Positions 13,201-25,200 of a stretch of DNA of 64,000 bases are shown here, piece after piece (position 1 is the first letter of the stretch; the number at the start of each line of letters is the position of its first letter). The position numbers and the translations under genes are program-made. The notes beneath the pieces were generated by a model that made no database searches, was not told where the DNA came from, and saw only the letters and a program-made list of their open reading frames with translations. This DNA is from Amyelois transitella (lineage: Eukaryota > Arthropoda > Insecta > Lepidoptera > Pyralidae): positions 10,627,001-10,691,000 of the forward strand of contig NC_083516.1 of the NCBI RefSeq assembly GCF_032362555.1, given 5' to 3'.

Positions 13201-16200
13201 TGTCCGTGGTAATGTTTATCCAGAAAATCCTTGCAAACATTTATCAACATGTTTTTGCCGCGTTGTCATAGATTCAGGAAAGCTTTTCGACTTCGGCACT
13301 GTTTTTTTCAGTTCAATAATTTTCCAATCCTTCAAAACACAAATCAATCAATTTCACACTAAAATTTCAACAAACATTTAACTAACTACCACCATAATGA
13401 AAATCAATAACACTTTTACATACATACGTACAAGAATCGAATACGTCCTTATTTAAAGTCGGTTAATCACGAATAACAAGCCACAAACACAACAATGAAA
13501 AATAACAATCTAATCAATTTGCCAATGACCTTCGCGATTACGATACGATGCGTGCGCGATTATGAGTACCTAGGTATGACATCATGCAGTTGACAAGCAA
13601 AACCGAGTGAGGATGAGGTGGGCGCGGGCGCTGCCGTATGTGGATCCGCTGGAGGAATAAAACCGTACAAGGATGTTGTTTCGGCAATTTAAAATGACAC
13701 GCTATGAGAAGATGACGGACTTTGGGCGGACAAGATGTATAGATTGTGCCGTGTGGTTCCTGGCACCAATAGAAAAAAGAATAGGACCACTCCATCTCTC
13801 TTCCATGGATGACGTAAAAGGCGACTAAGGGGTAGGCTTATAAACTTAGGATTCTTCTTGCGTGGGGCTAGCAACCTGTCACTATTTGAATCTCAATTCT
13901 ATCTTAAAGCTGAACGTGGCTTATCAGTGTTTTCAAGACTGTTGGCTCTGTCTACCCCGCAAGGGATATAGACGTGATTATATGTGTGTATGTAAGATGT
14001 ATAGTCATAACTGTTCCAATAAAACTAGCGACCACAGTCTCGTTGGAGTCAGATTTATGTTCGTCATTGTCAATTTATGCTTCGTAAACCTAATTCCTGC
14101 TGTAGCATGTGGACAGATTCGCAATTGGACCATGAAATACCTACAGGTAATAAGTATTGCATACATACATACATATGGTCACGTCTATATCCCTTGCGGG
14201 GTAGACATAGCCAACAGTCCTGAAAAGACTGAATGGCCACGTTCAGCTATTTGGCTTAATGATAGAGTTGAGATTCAAATAGTGACAGATTGCTAGCCCA
14301 TCGCCCAAAAAAGAATCCCAAGTTTATAAGCCTACCCCTTAGTCGCCTTTTACGACATCCATGGGAGAGTGATGGAGTGGTCCTATTCTTTTTTTTCTAT
14401 TTGGTGCCGGGAACCACACGGCACGTAATAAGTGTTGAACTGAAAAAAATAACGTAGGAACAAAAGATACTGTAACTTTGGCAACCGGAGAGCCACCTGA
14501 ACTTATTCATATATGTGAATTAAATACACTTGCACTTATAGCAGTAAAAACGCATGTCCACAACACACGTGAATACTGAAAGGCAAAGCTATTTAATACA
14601 CAGTACAATACAAAAGTTCTAACTCAAACTCACGACGCTAGAAGGCAATATTGTCAAACTAATATAGGTATGATCAAGCTAATAACGGTAAATATTCCAA
14701 TATTTGATACCAATTTGTACACAACTAAAATACACCAAAACAATCTCAACTGGCCTTTTCACATTGCAACGTTCTTTCGACGCAGACCTGTTACCCTAGG
14801 TCATTGCCACAAAACATGTTTTGGTAAATACACCTATATTTGTAAAATGCCGTGTGGTTCCCGGCACCAATACAAAAAAAATAGGACCACTCCATCTCTT
14901 TCCCATGGATGTCGTAAAAGGCGACTAAGGGATATGCTTACAAACTTGGGATTCCCTTAAGGCGATGGGCTAGCAACCTGTCACTATTTGAATCTCTATT
15001 CTATAATTAAGGCAAATAGCTGAACGTGGCCATTCAGTCTTTTCAAGACTGTTGGCTCTGTCTCACCCGCAAGGGATATAGACGTGACCATATGTATGTA
15101 TGTATGTATATTTTTTACTTTCTTCCTGCTTTCGTTAATCCCGGTAACATTCTAACCTCTCTGGAGAGGACTTATGACTTTGACCCTGGATTGGATAAGT
15201 CAGGTTTTCACACGACTTCCTGATCTCCGAAATATAACAGTTTAGGGCTTCTGTATTATTTGTATCAGGTACTGATGCAAACGATAAACACAATGTTAAT
15301 GATCATTACGCAGTTGTATTTCCTATTGACACAGGTAATGATCTGAGACTCGCTAATTATGATAATTGTTTGTTCCAGTCGAGCAAAGACGGACCGACTA
15401 TATGCAGTGGTTGTAATGCGCCGATTCAAGGAAGAGTAAGTATTGATATATATCTACTAGGAAAGACATTTATAGAAAGGTAGGTAATAAATATCTTAAG
15501 GATATTAAACTGTGAAAGTCATATATGAAAATTTTTGATAAAATGGTGTAGTTCATCACACATGTCCATGATCATTAGAAACTGTACCTCATCAGGCAAA
15601 AGTCAAATAAGAAAGGTATCTAGATGACCATACTTTCGAAATCAAGGAATTACGCAATCTAGGACTTTGTCCGGTAAAGAAAATTCTAAATCGTATTACA
15701 ACCATCACTTCCAATTCCCAACCTGATCAGTTTTTGACACAACATGTTAATGTATCCTTTTAGATGATTAAACTTAAAAAGTATAAGCAGGTGAGTGCGG
15801 CAACATACATTATTAGGTACACATAGCGGCATTTATCAGCCTGCTATCGGTTATTGGATAGCCACTTGAAAACCCGGCGCATACGCTGTGAAATGTGGAA
15901 TTTGCGATATCCACCTTTTTATTAAACTCATGCTCTGCGATCCATAAACGGTCTGAGATCAATATGTGTCTACTTTATTACTGGATCTACGTATAGTTTA
16001 TAACAATTAGAAGATGATATACTGATACAAAACAAGGATATTTTGAGACCTTGCCCTTTTACAAATTGATAATGTCACAATCATTGCTTCGCTGCTGCGC
16101 ATTCGAGCTCTTAAGAACCAATCATTATTTTCGAACTATCCAAGTGATTCAAGTCTCAAAATATCCAAAACTGAAAATATAAAACTAAATATTTCTATGT

Positions 16201-19200
16201 TTTGCAATTTTTTTGCAGATGTTCTAATTCATTTGCAACTTGGATATTAAATAAATACAATTCACTTTAATTTTCTCTTAATGGATTTACCACCCAGATT
16301 TATGGAAACAGATATATGTATAATCTGTTACCATACTCAAAGACCGTTTCACATGGAATTTTTAAAGGTAGCCGCCAACAAATCAATATCTTTTTAAACA
16401 GTGCATCACACTTCATTCATGGCACACAATCATTCCTCATGCGTTATCATGCGTTGCATGTAAAGGTATACAAATCTTATTTTTATGGGCCGACTGAATA
16501 GCAACACGCGCACACAAAGGTGTGACCTTCAGGGCTAAATAAAGAAGATTAGTATAGTTTTCTCACGCTTCACCTGTATTTTTAGGACTATACTAAAGTG
16601 TGGTTCACGGTGGAATAGACTGGGACAATTTCGACTCATCTTTGGGTGTGGAAGAACGGTTTAAAGGCAAATGCGCTAAAATCTATAAGATACATACATA
16701 CATACATAAAATCACGCCTCTTTCCCAGAGGGGAAGGCAGCGACTACATCTTTCCACTTGCCACGATCTCTGCATACTTCCTTCGCTTCATCCACATTCA
16801 TAACTCACTTCATACAAGCTCGGCGGTTTCGGGTATTCTTAAATCTATAAGATTGTAGGGACGCAATGTAAGTGTGACTGTTATGTGTCAGCGATTTTGT
16901 ATGAGAGCGACGAATGAATGGCGTGTGGTCAGTTACTGCGCACTGGTCCTCACGCGTATACGTAGTTTAGTTATTGAAAAATTAATTCATTAATAAAAGT
17001 TAAATTTAATTATATAGAACAATTTGTTATTGAAGATCAGTGGCGGTGCTCCCAGTAGATTAGGACCCACACACTATAACAAAATAGGCACTCAAGAATA
17101 TTTTAAATTAAACAAATTATTTAATTTTTTCATATTTAGTAGGAGCCTATAAATGGTGACCCCGACGTGATATATTATTTAATTTTTACATATTAAGTAG
17201 GAGCCTATAAGATCATCAAAAAATATAAAAGAATAATGCCTTTTAGCCTAATTGCACCACTATTTAACCACCATCTACTAGAGGTTGGTGTGAAGCAGAC
17301 GATCATTAACATTTTCCAATTCAAAAAGACTGTTAAACCAAAAATACGCTATGATGAGAGAGACATATCGTTAATAACACAGGTGATCTTATCCTTCAAC
17401 AGTCTTCGAAAGGTTTGTATCTTTGCACGCGCCGCCAGATTCACTCCGTTCAGTCACATGTCCATTCTCATAGTTTTAGGCACATCGCGCGTTTTACTTT
17501 TAGAATCCAGTCATGTATGTCTATTTTTGTGAACAAAGCGCACGAACCCGATGTTTTCGCCGCACCAATGTCAACTTTCTCGGCAATTCCCTTCGGACAA
17601 TTATAGGGACGCCTTGACCTCAATCTATGTGTTTATCAACAAAGTCTTTCTGATTGTCTGGTGCGGCGCGTTCAAATCTCAATTATGTTGCATTAAGTTT
17701 ATGACTATTATGACTGTCTTCTTGTTAATTATCAAACATAATCTCATTAATAACATTGTTTATCAACAGCGTCTGCGTCTGCCACGTGCTGATGTTGAAA
17801 TTTCAATTTCACTCGAGTATGCTGCAGCTCACTTCAGTCCTTAATTTTGAGACTTTTGTTTTGTGATATAAATGCGTGAATGCAGTCAGAAATATTTCTT
17901 ATAAAACTTGACACTAACACCGAGAATCTTGAAATAATTAATTAACTACAGAGCTAAAAACACAAACTTTTGCGGACAAATCACACCAATTTAGATATTA
18001 GGTAGGTAGTTTCAAATTTTGAACGATACTCGTACACACAACTGGGTATAATCCAAAGGCCTCACATTCCAATTCTGTTTTTCATAAAACGATAAATCTC
18101 AATGCAGATAATTTGAAAGCCTTTCACATCATAATTATTTTTTATGACTCTTTACCAAAACAAAAGACTTTATATCTCGATAACATTCCTAAGACCAAAC
18201 AATTGTCTCCACCAGATCGTGACAGCGCTAAACAAGAAGTGGCACCCTGAGCACTTCACGTGCAATACGTGCAGGAAACCCATTGACGGAGCCAAGTTCC
18301 ACCAGCACGAGGGCGGCGTCCACTGCGTGCCCTGCTTCGCACAGCACCACAGCCCGAGGTGTCATGGCTGCGGAGAACCTATCACTGATGTAAGTTTTCT
18401 TGATTAATCTTCTTCTTCACATACATAGATACTTATAATCACGTCTATATCCCTTGCGGGGCAGACAGAGTCAACAGTCTTAAAGACTGTTAGGCCACGT
18501 TCAGCTGTTTGGCTTGATGAAAGAATTGAGATTCAAATAGTGACAGGTTGCTAGCCTGTCGCTTAAAAGAAGAATCCCAAGTTTAGAAGGCTTTCTCTTA
18601 GTCGCATTTACCTTTAGTCTTCTTCACCTTTATGTTTATCCCGGTTACATCCTCACCTTTCTAAAGAGAAGCCCAGGGTGTGCCATAATCATGGATTGTG
18701 TGAGTACGATTTACAGAAACCGATTCCCATCCAACCTCCGCAACCTTTGCAGGCGAACCTAACTCATTAATCATGGTTACACATCCAGTTGCCTGAATTA
18801 AATGTAACATTACATCTTAACGTGGCCTATCGGTCTTTTCAAGACTTTGTCTACCCGGCAAGCGATATAGACGTGACTATATGAATGTTTTAATCACTTG
18901 ACTCACCACACCGCTATCAAGAAAACACAAATACCGTAAGCCAGTGACACTTACGAGCATTAAAATATAACAAGTGGTGTGACTAATTTGGTTTTTTTTT
19001 ACTCATATTGTCATAACATGACGCAATGGATTGAGGCGGTAGGTACGGTGTTAACTACCCACATTCGCCAAATAAAACTAAGTGGGGAAATCTTAATTAA
19101 TAATAATAAAAAAACGAATTACAAATAATGACTCGACTAAAACCACTATCAAATCTAATTAGAATGAGGTAGCAATAACGAAGATAAAATTGCTCTCTTA

Positions 19201-22200
19201 AATCATCCAATTTATATAAGTGCAATTAGGTTATTTTAGTAACTAGCTGTGCCCGCGACTTCGTCCGTGTGGAATAGTTATTTTGGGCATCATTGAAGCC
19301 CTCAAGGATAAATAATTTTCCCAGTTTTTTTTTCACATTTTCCATTACTTCTTCGCTCCTAAAAGTTGCAGCGTGATGTTATATAGCCTAAAGCCTTCCT
19401 CGATAAATGGTCTTTTCAACACAAAAAGAATTTTTCAATTCGAACCAGTAGTTCCTGAGACGCTGCAACTATAAGGAGCAAAGAAATAATGGAATATGTG
19501 AAAAAAACGAGGAAAATTATTCATCCTTGGGATCTTCAATGATGCCCAAAATAACTATTCCACGCGGACGAAGTCGCGGGCACAGCTTGCACAGCGGAAG
19601 ACCTTAACATTGACACCATAGAGTCTATTGATATTGAACTTACTGTAATAATGAATCATCAAGGTCACGGAATTATAATGAGATGATTCAGTCACAAAAA
19701 AGTAAGTTTAACACAAAGCATGCTTAGGACTGATGCGTTGAGTCGTACCTTATAATAATTAATAGGTTTAAAGTGGACATTTTTATTGTACTTTTTTTAT
19801 TCAAATTGGATTAGCCATTTGTCTTCCATCTTACCTGGTGGTAAGTGACGATGAACCCGAAGATGTTACATGCCTTTTCCAAGAGATACCCATTTATTCT
19901 ACTTTTGAATGTTCGCGGACAGTACCTGTCTGAGAATATACATATAGACGCAGGCAGATTGACCAAATAGTTTTTTGCGTACAAACGACCTATATGTATA
20001 ATAATTATTAAAGACCTTCCCAAGTATATTTAAGACCTTCCCAATACATTTTATCCAAGAATGTCTTCACTGACAGTTTGTTTTTTTCTAAACAATTTTT
20101 AGAGACTATATTTTTATTTATTTATTTATGTACACGAAATTATAAACAGGAGCATTCAATACAGATGTATTATAATTGTAGAATAACTAACTTAATTGGA
20201 TTACATTTAGTTATAATATATAGAACATTCATTGGTGCCGTGTGATAAGAAAAAGTAGAATAAATAAGAATAGGACCAATCCATCTCTTTCCCAATGATG
20301 TCGGTCAACCTGTCACTATTTGAATATTAATCCTATCATTAGGTCTGTGTGAATTGATTAACAAACTCAGCTTAAAAATGGAAAAAAATAATAAATAAAC
20401 GCATTACCATAACCTTTTTTTTTAACTGATCCATTTTTTAAGTAGTAGTTATTTCCTTTTAAACATACGAAACATTTTAACAGATTAAAATGCAATTTAA
20501 CCGGACCTTGTATTTATTTACGAGATAGGTAATTTCAACTCTTCCCATGTATGTGAACGCGTTAAGATAATGTTAATTAAGATCACGATCAAGACAATTA
20601 GTTATCGATTAAGTCTGCTAGCAGCTGTTTTCAATGTTTTCTATATATACATACACTAGCTGTGCCCGCGACTTCGTCCGCGTGGAATAGTTATTTTGGG
20701 CATCATTGATGATTGATTGACCTCAAGGATGATGATGAATTTACCCCATTTTTTTCACTTATCCATTATTTCTTCGCTCCTTATAGTTGCAGCGTAATGT
20801 TATATAACCTAAAGCCTTCCTCGATAAATGGTCTATTCAACGCAAAAAGAGTTTTTCAATTCAAACCAGTAGTTCCTGAGATTAGCGCGTTCAAACAAAC
20901 AAACTCTTCAGCTTCATAATATTAGTATAGATAAAACATTCGCTACCAAGTAATGTGTTCCGACCACTAGCAGGACAATATATATATTATATTATGTTAT
21001 TTTATGCATATGATCCACTAATGGTGTTTATTTTAACATAAAACGACGTGTTCACTGTTTTAAAAGCTATTTATATGTTAGTTTATTATATAGTCGCACG
21101 GTGAATAATGATGTAACCGAGCAAATACTTGATCATAAATAAACATACATACATACATTCACGTTTATATCAATTACGGGGTAGACAGAGACATCAGTCA
21201 AAGGCTCAAAGGCATTCAGCTATTTGGCTTTGTAAATAAAAAAAAATTAATGTCATCATCATTATACATTCATACATACAAATTCACGTCTATATCCCTT
21301 GCGAGGTAGACAGAGCCTACAGTCTAAAACTGATAGGCCACGTTCAGCTGTATGTATTATAAATATCTTAACATAATGGAAAGATATCTATTAGAAAACA
21401 CATTTGTATTTATAACTCTACAGTTAAAAAAAATACAGTCTAGGAATATAGGCCACAGCTGATTTTAGCATTTAGGTCGCCTTATAGCCAGCGTCATAAA
21501 AAATTCGCAAACAACTTTATTGTTGTTATATTATTCGCATTTGATTGGCCAATAACGTTTGTTTACGATGTAAACTGTCCCTTTATATTATCTGAGGACA
21601 TATTATTATGTCTCAACAATTAGTGGGTCACATTCCTTACGTTTTATGAGTATTATTTTATCATACTTCTCTTGGGTAGATTATTTTGGTCGACCGCATT
21701 TAACACATGCGCTTACTTCTTTTTTTTTACCCTATGATTTTATACATACATATATTCACGTCTATATCGCATGCGGGGTAGACAGAGCCGACAGTCTTAA
21801 AATGATTGGCCACGTTCAGCTATTTGGTTTAATGGTAGAATTGAGATTCGAATAGTGACCGGTTGCTATTACATCGCCTAAAAGAAGAATTTCAAGTTTA
21901 TAAGCCTTTTCCTTAATCTCTTTTTACGACATCCATAGGAATGAAAGGTAGTGGGCTTATTCTTTTTTTAATGGTTCCTGGCACCACACGGCATTATATT
22001 ATTTTGCAAGTATTTTTTTTTTGTTTTAACATAATAGGCTTTATCTCACCGAATCGTTGCCCCTAACGGAAGCATCGGTTATAAAATAAAATTGCATCAG
22101 TGTAGGTATGTATGTATGAATGTAGCGGCCGTTCAGCCTCCATGGACAAACGAGACTCTTTGACTTAACATTTTAGATGACCAAAACCGACTGACAGACT

Positions 22201-25200
22201 GTGAAAAAAAGGACAATCGACTTGGACACTAAAGGGAGACGACCATTAGACGACGAGACGACAAGACGTATCTTGAACGGGAAAAATTCTTTTTTATTCT
22301 GACTAGACAAATAGACCCTCGGCCCGTTCAAGTGTGGGTAGCTACTACGAACAAACATTTCTCGGCCTTAAAGCAGCACACTGCCGCTGACTCACAGTTC
22401 ACGGATCAGCTGACCTTGTATGGCTCTGTGGAGGAAAGTGACGTAGCGGGAGTCACCCACCATAAGGTCAGCGAATGGACACCGGCATGTTGTTAAACAT
22501 GTTTAATACATACATATGGTCACGTCTATATCCCTTGGGGGGTGGACAGAGCCAACAGTCTTGAAAAGGCTGATAGGCCACGTTCAGCTATTTGGCTTTA
22601 AGATAGAATTGAGATTCGAATAGCGACAGGTTGCTAGCCCATCGCCTAAAAAAGAATCCCAAGTTTGTAAGCCTACCCCTTAGTCGCCTTTTACGACATC
22701 CATTGGAAAAAGATGGAGTGGTCCTATTCTTTTTTGTACTGGTGCCGGGAACTAGGGATTGCTGGTGGTCCCTTTGGCAAGTCCGACCCACTTATCAGTG
22801 GGTTTTTTAAATTGTTTTTATAAGTCAACGTTCAGTCGTGGTCATCTATACATATAATAAAACAGTAAAAATATTTTGTCTGTACATTTAGTATTTTCGG
22901 CTGAAATGGATAGAGGGACACTTAGAATGAATAATAGTAAACAAAAATATATTTTTTAAATTTCTTGTCTGTCTGTCTGTATGTATGATCACGCTTATCT
23001 CCGATAGTACTGAACCGATTTACTTGAAACTTTCACCAATTGCTTTGTTTTAACTCAGAAGAACATTTAAAGTTTGTTTCATCAAGATCGGTTCACTAAA
23101 AAAAAAGTTATCGTCATTTGAATGAATTCAAGGCCTGAGTTTGCCTGCAAATAAGTTTACGCGGAAAAATTCGCGGACGAAGTCGCGGGTAACAGCTAGT
23201 TAATAACTAAATAAATCACAGAAGCTAAGTAAGCACGGTCAGTTAGTTAGTTAGCTAGTGACCATCACACAAGATCATAATCAATGTGAAAAACTAAGCT
23301 TATATTACAAAACACCTTGGCAAAAAATTAGTTTTGTATATAATTTTTTTTATTTTTTATTATTGTATGAAAGATCTTACAAAACATTAAGTAGGTATTA
23401 ACTTTGCATAGCGAAACCACTAAGGTTGGAGATTACATTAAGAATTAAGTTTACGCATAAAATCTAACTAAGCATTATGTGCATAGACAGTAAAAAAAAG
23501 GAAATTCGCTGTGACGTCACTTGTTACATTTCTGTAACATAAAAAAATCTTGGCAAACTATTTCCCCAATTTTTTTTTCACCTTCCTTTGCAAACTACAC
23601 ACAAGACAAAAAAAAACCACAAACGATCACCATTATAGGAATCTCCCGTGAATTCGCCGCCAACATACAGACACCATTGTCTTGCCAAAGATGATGTCAT
23701 GCGCAGAAAAACATCCCATTGCGATTCGTCCTAGCTTGTTATAACATTACGGACAGTTTGATGTGAAGTAACGTTTTACAATGATATGATACGTATATTA
23801 GTTACACTTTTATTGTTACTAGCTGAACGTGGCCATTCAGTCTTTTCAAGACTATTGGCTCTGTCTACCTCGCAAGGGATAAACACGTGACCATATGTAT
23901 GTATGTATGTTAATTGTTACAAAATTATGAATATCACAAAAACTATTAAACCCATTTTGTAAAAAGGTCCTATATTCTTTTTAAATCTCATAAAAATGGG
24001 GAACTATATTTTCTATCACCAAAATTTATATTTGTCATCAAGTTGTATCACCTAATAAATAGATCTATCGCCACGAAATATTTTCGTTCTCAGATAAACA
24101 AAAATTGTTCCCAGGTATGAATTATCAAATTAATGTTAATATATGTGTAAAATAAGAGATCGATAACCAATAAAATTATATTGAATTACATGAATATAAA
24201 CTTCGTTCTTATAATAATAGTTTTGTTACTTAAATAATAGCTCTGTGCTCAGAATGGTAGATCTGTCACCAAATAAATCGATTATCGATCCCTGACTGCG
24301 ACTCCTTTTTATTTGATATTTTGTCACCAATACAGTAGTAACATTTTATTTCGTTCAGATATTAAATTAATAGTATTCGTTACCAATTTAATACATCAAT
24401 TTATAATTTTAATGAAAAAATGATCAAAGGGGCGAAGACAAATTGGCGCGCTTTAAAAATTGACCAATCCGGCCTCAACGATGGGTAGTAGTTAACTATT
24501 GATTATTTTAACTTTAATTAAGTGTTTTATCTACTATTCTGCTAGCCATAAGCCAGCTATTTTAAACCAGCGCTGATTGTTCAGTGGTTATTATTTTTAA
24601 GAATAAATATTGATTATTTTAACTTTAATTAAGTGTTTTATCTACTATTCTGCTAGCCATAAGCCAGCTATTTTAAACCAGCGCTGATTGTTCAGTGGTT
24701 ATTATTTTTAAGAATAAATATTGATTATTTTAACTTTAATTAAGTGTTTTATCTACTATTCTGCTAGCCATAAGCCAGCTATTTTAAACCAGCGCTGATT
24801 GTTCAGTGGTAATTATTTTCAACAATAAATATTGATTATTTTAACTTTAATTGTTTTATTTACTACTCTGCTAAAAATTTTATTTAAATATAATTTATAC
24901 TACCAGTGGAAATTTAGAACCTTGGGAGTCTAGTTAAGTAGCAGAATCTTTTGGTTGAAACGATGATGACAACCCTAATTTTTTATTTGAACTTAATGCA
25001 ATTTTCTAGTAACATAATATGATTTATTGGTGATCTCTTTAAATTAGTTTGCTTAAATACTTATTAGGACACACCTATTATAATACATACAAAAACATTT
25101 ATTTGGTACTAGACCTTATATCTCAGGATTTTAGGTGATTTATTGTGGAACTGATTTTGCATTGTTTGGTGACTACATTTTGGTGACAGATCTACTATGT

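Larger units (their letters stand above)
4254..15378 (+). other. LIM gene intron 1 (11.1 kb)
   Basis: It holds many family S copies, two to three Helitrons and a family R fragment, listed separately. The stretches 4440-5020, 8191-8690 and 10710-12660 contain nothing I can name. A candidate small exon at 14057-14146 is discussed under findings. Confidence 0.6.
15436..18215 (+). other. LIM gene intron 2
   Basis: It contains a short family R insertion and an LTR-like remnant. The stretches 15440-16670 and 17200-18200 show nothing else I can support. Confidence 0.6.

Noticed and set aside
20713-20919. Open frames at 20.7 and 41.2 kb
   Set aside because: Both are readings of the same Helitron in opposite orientation.
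24498-24875. CRISPR-like array
   Set aside because: The 111-bp unit repeats whole with no variable spacers, in a eukaryotic genome; it is a minisatellite.
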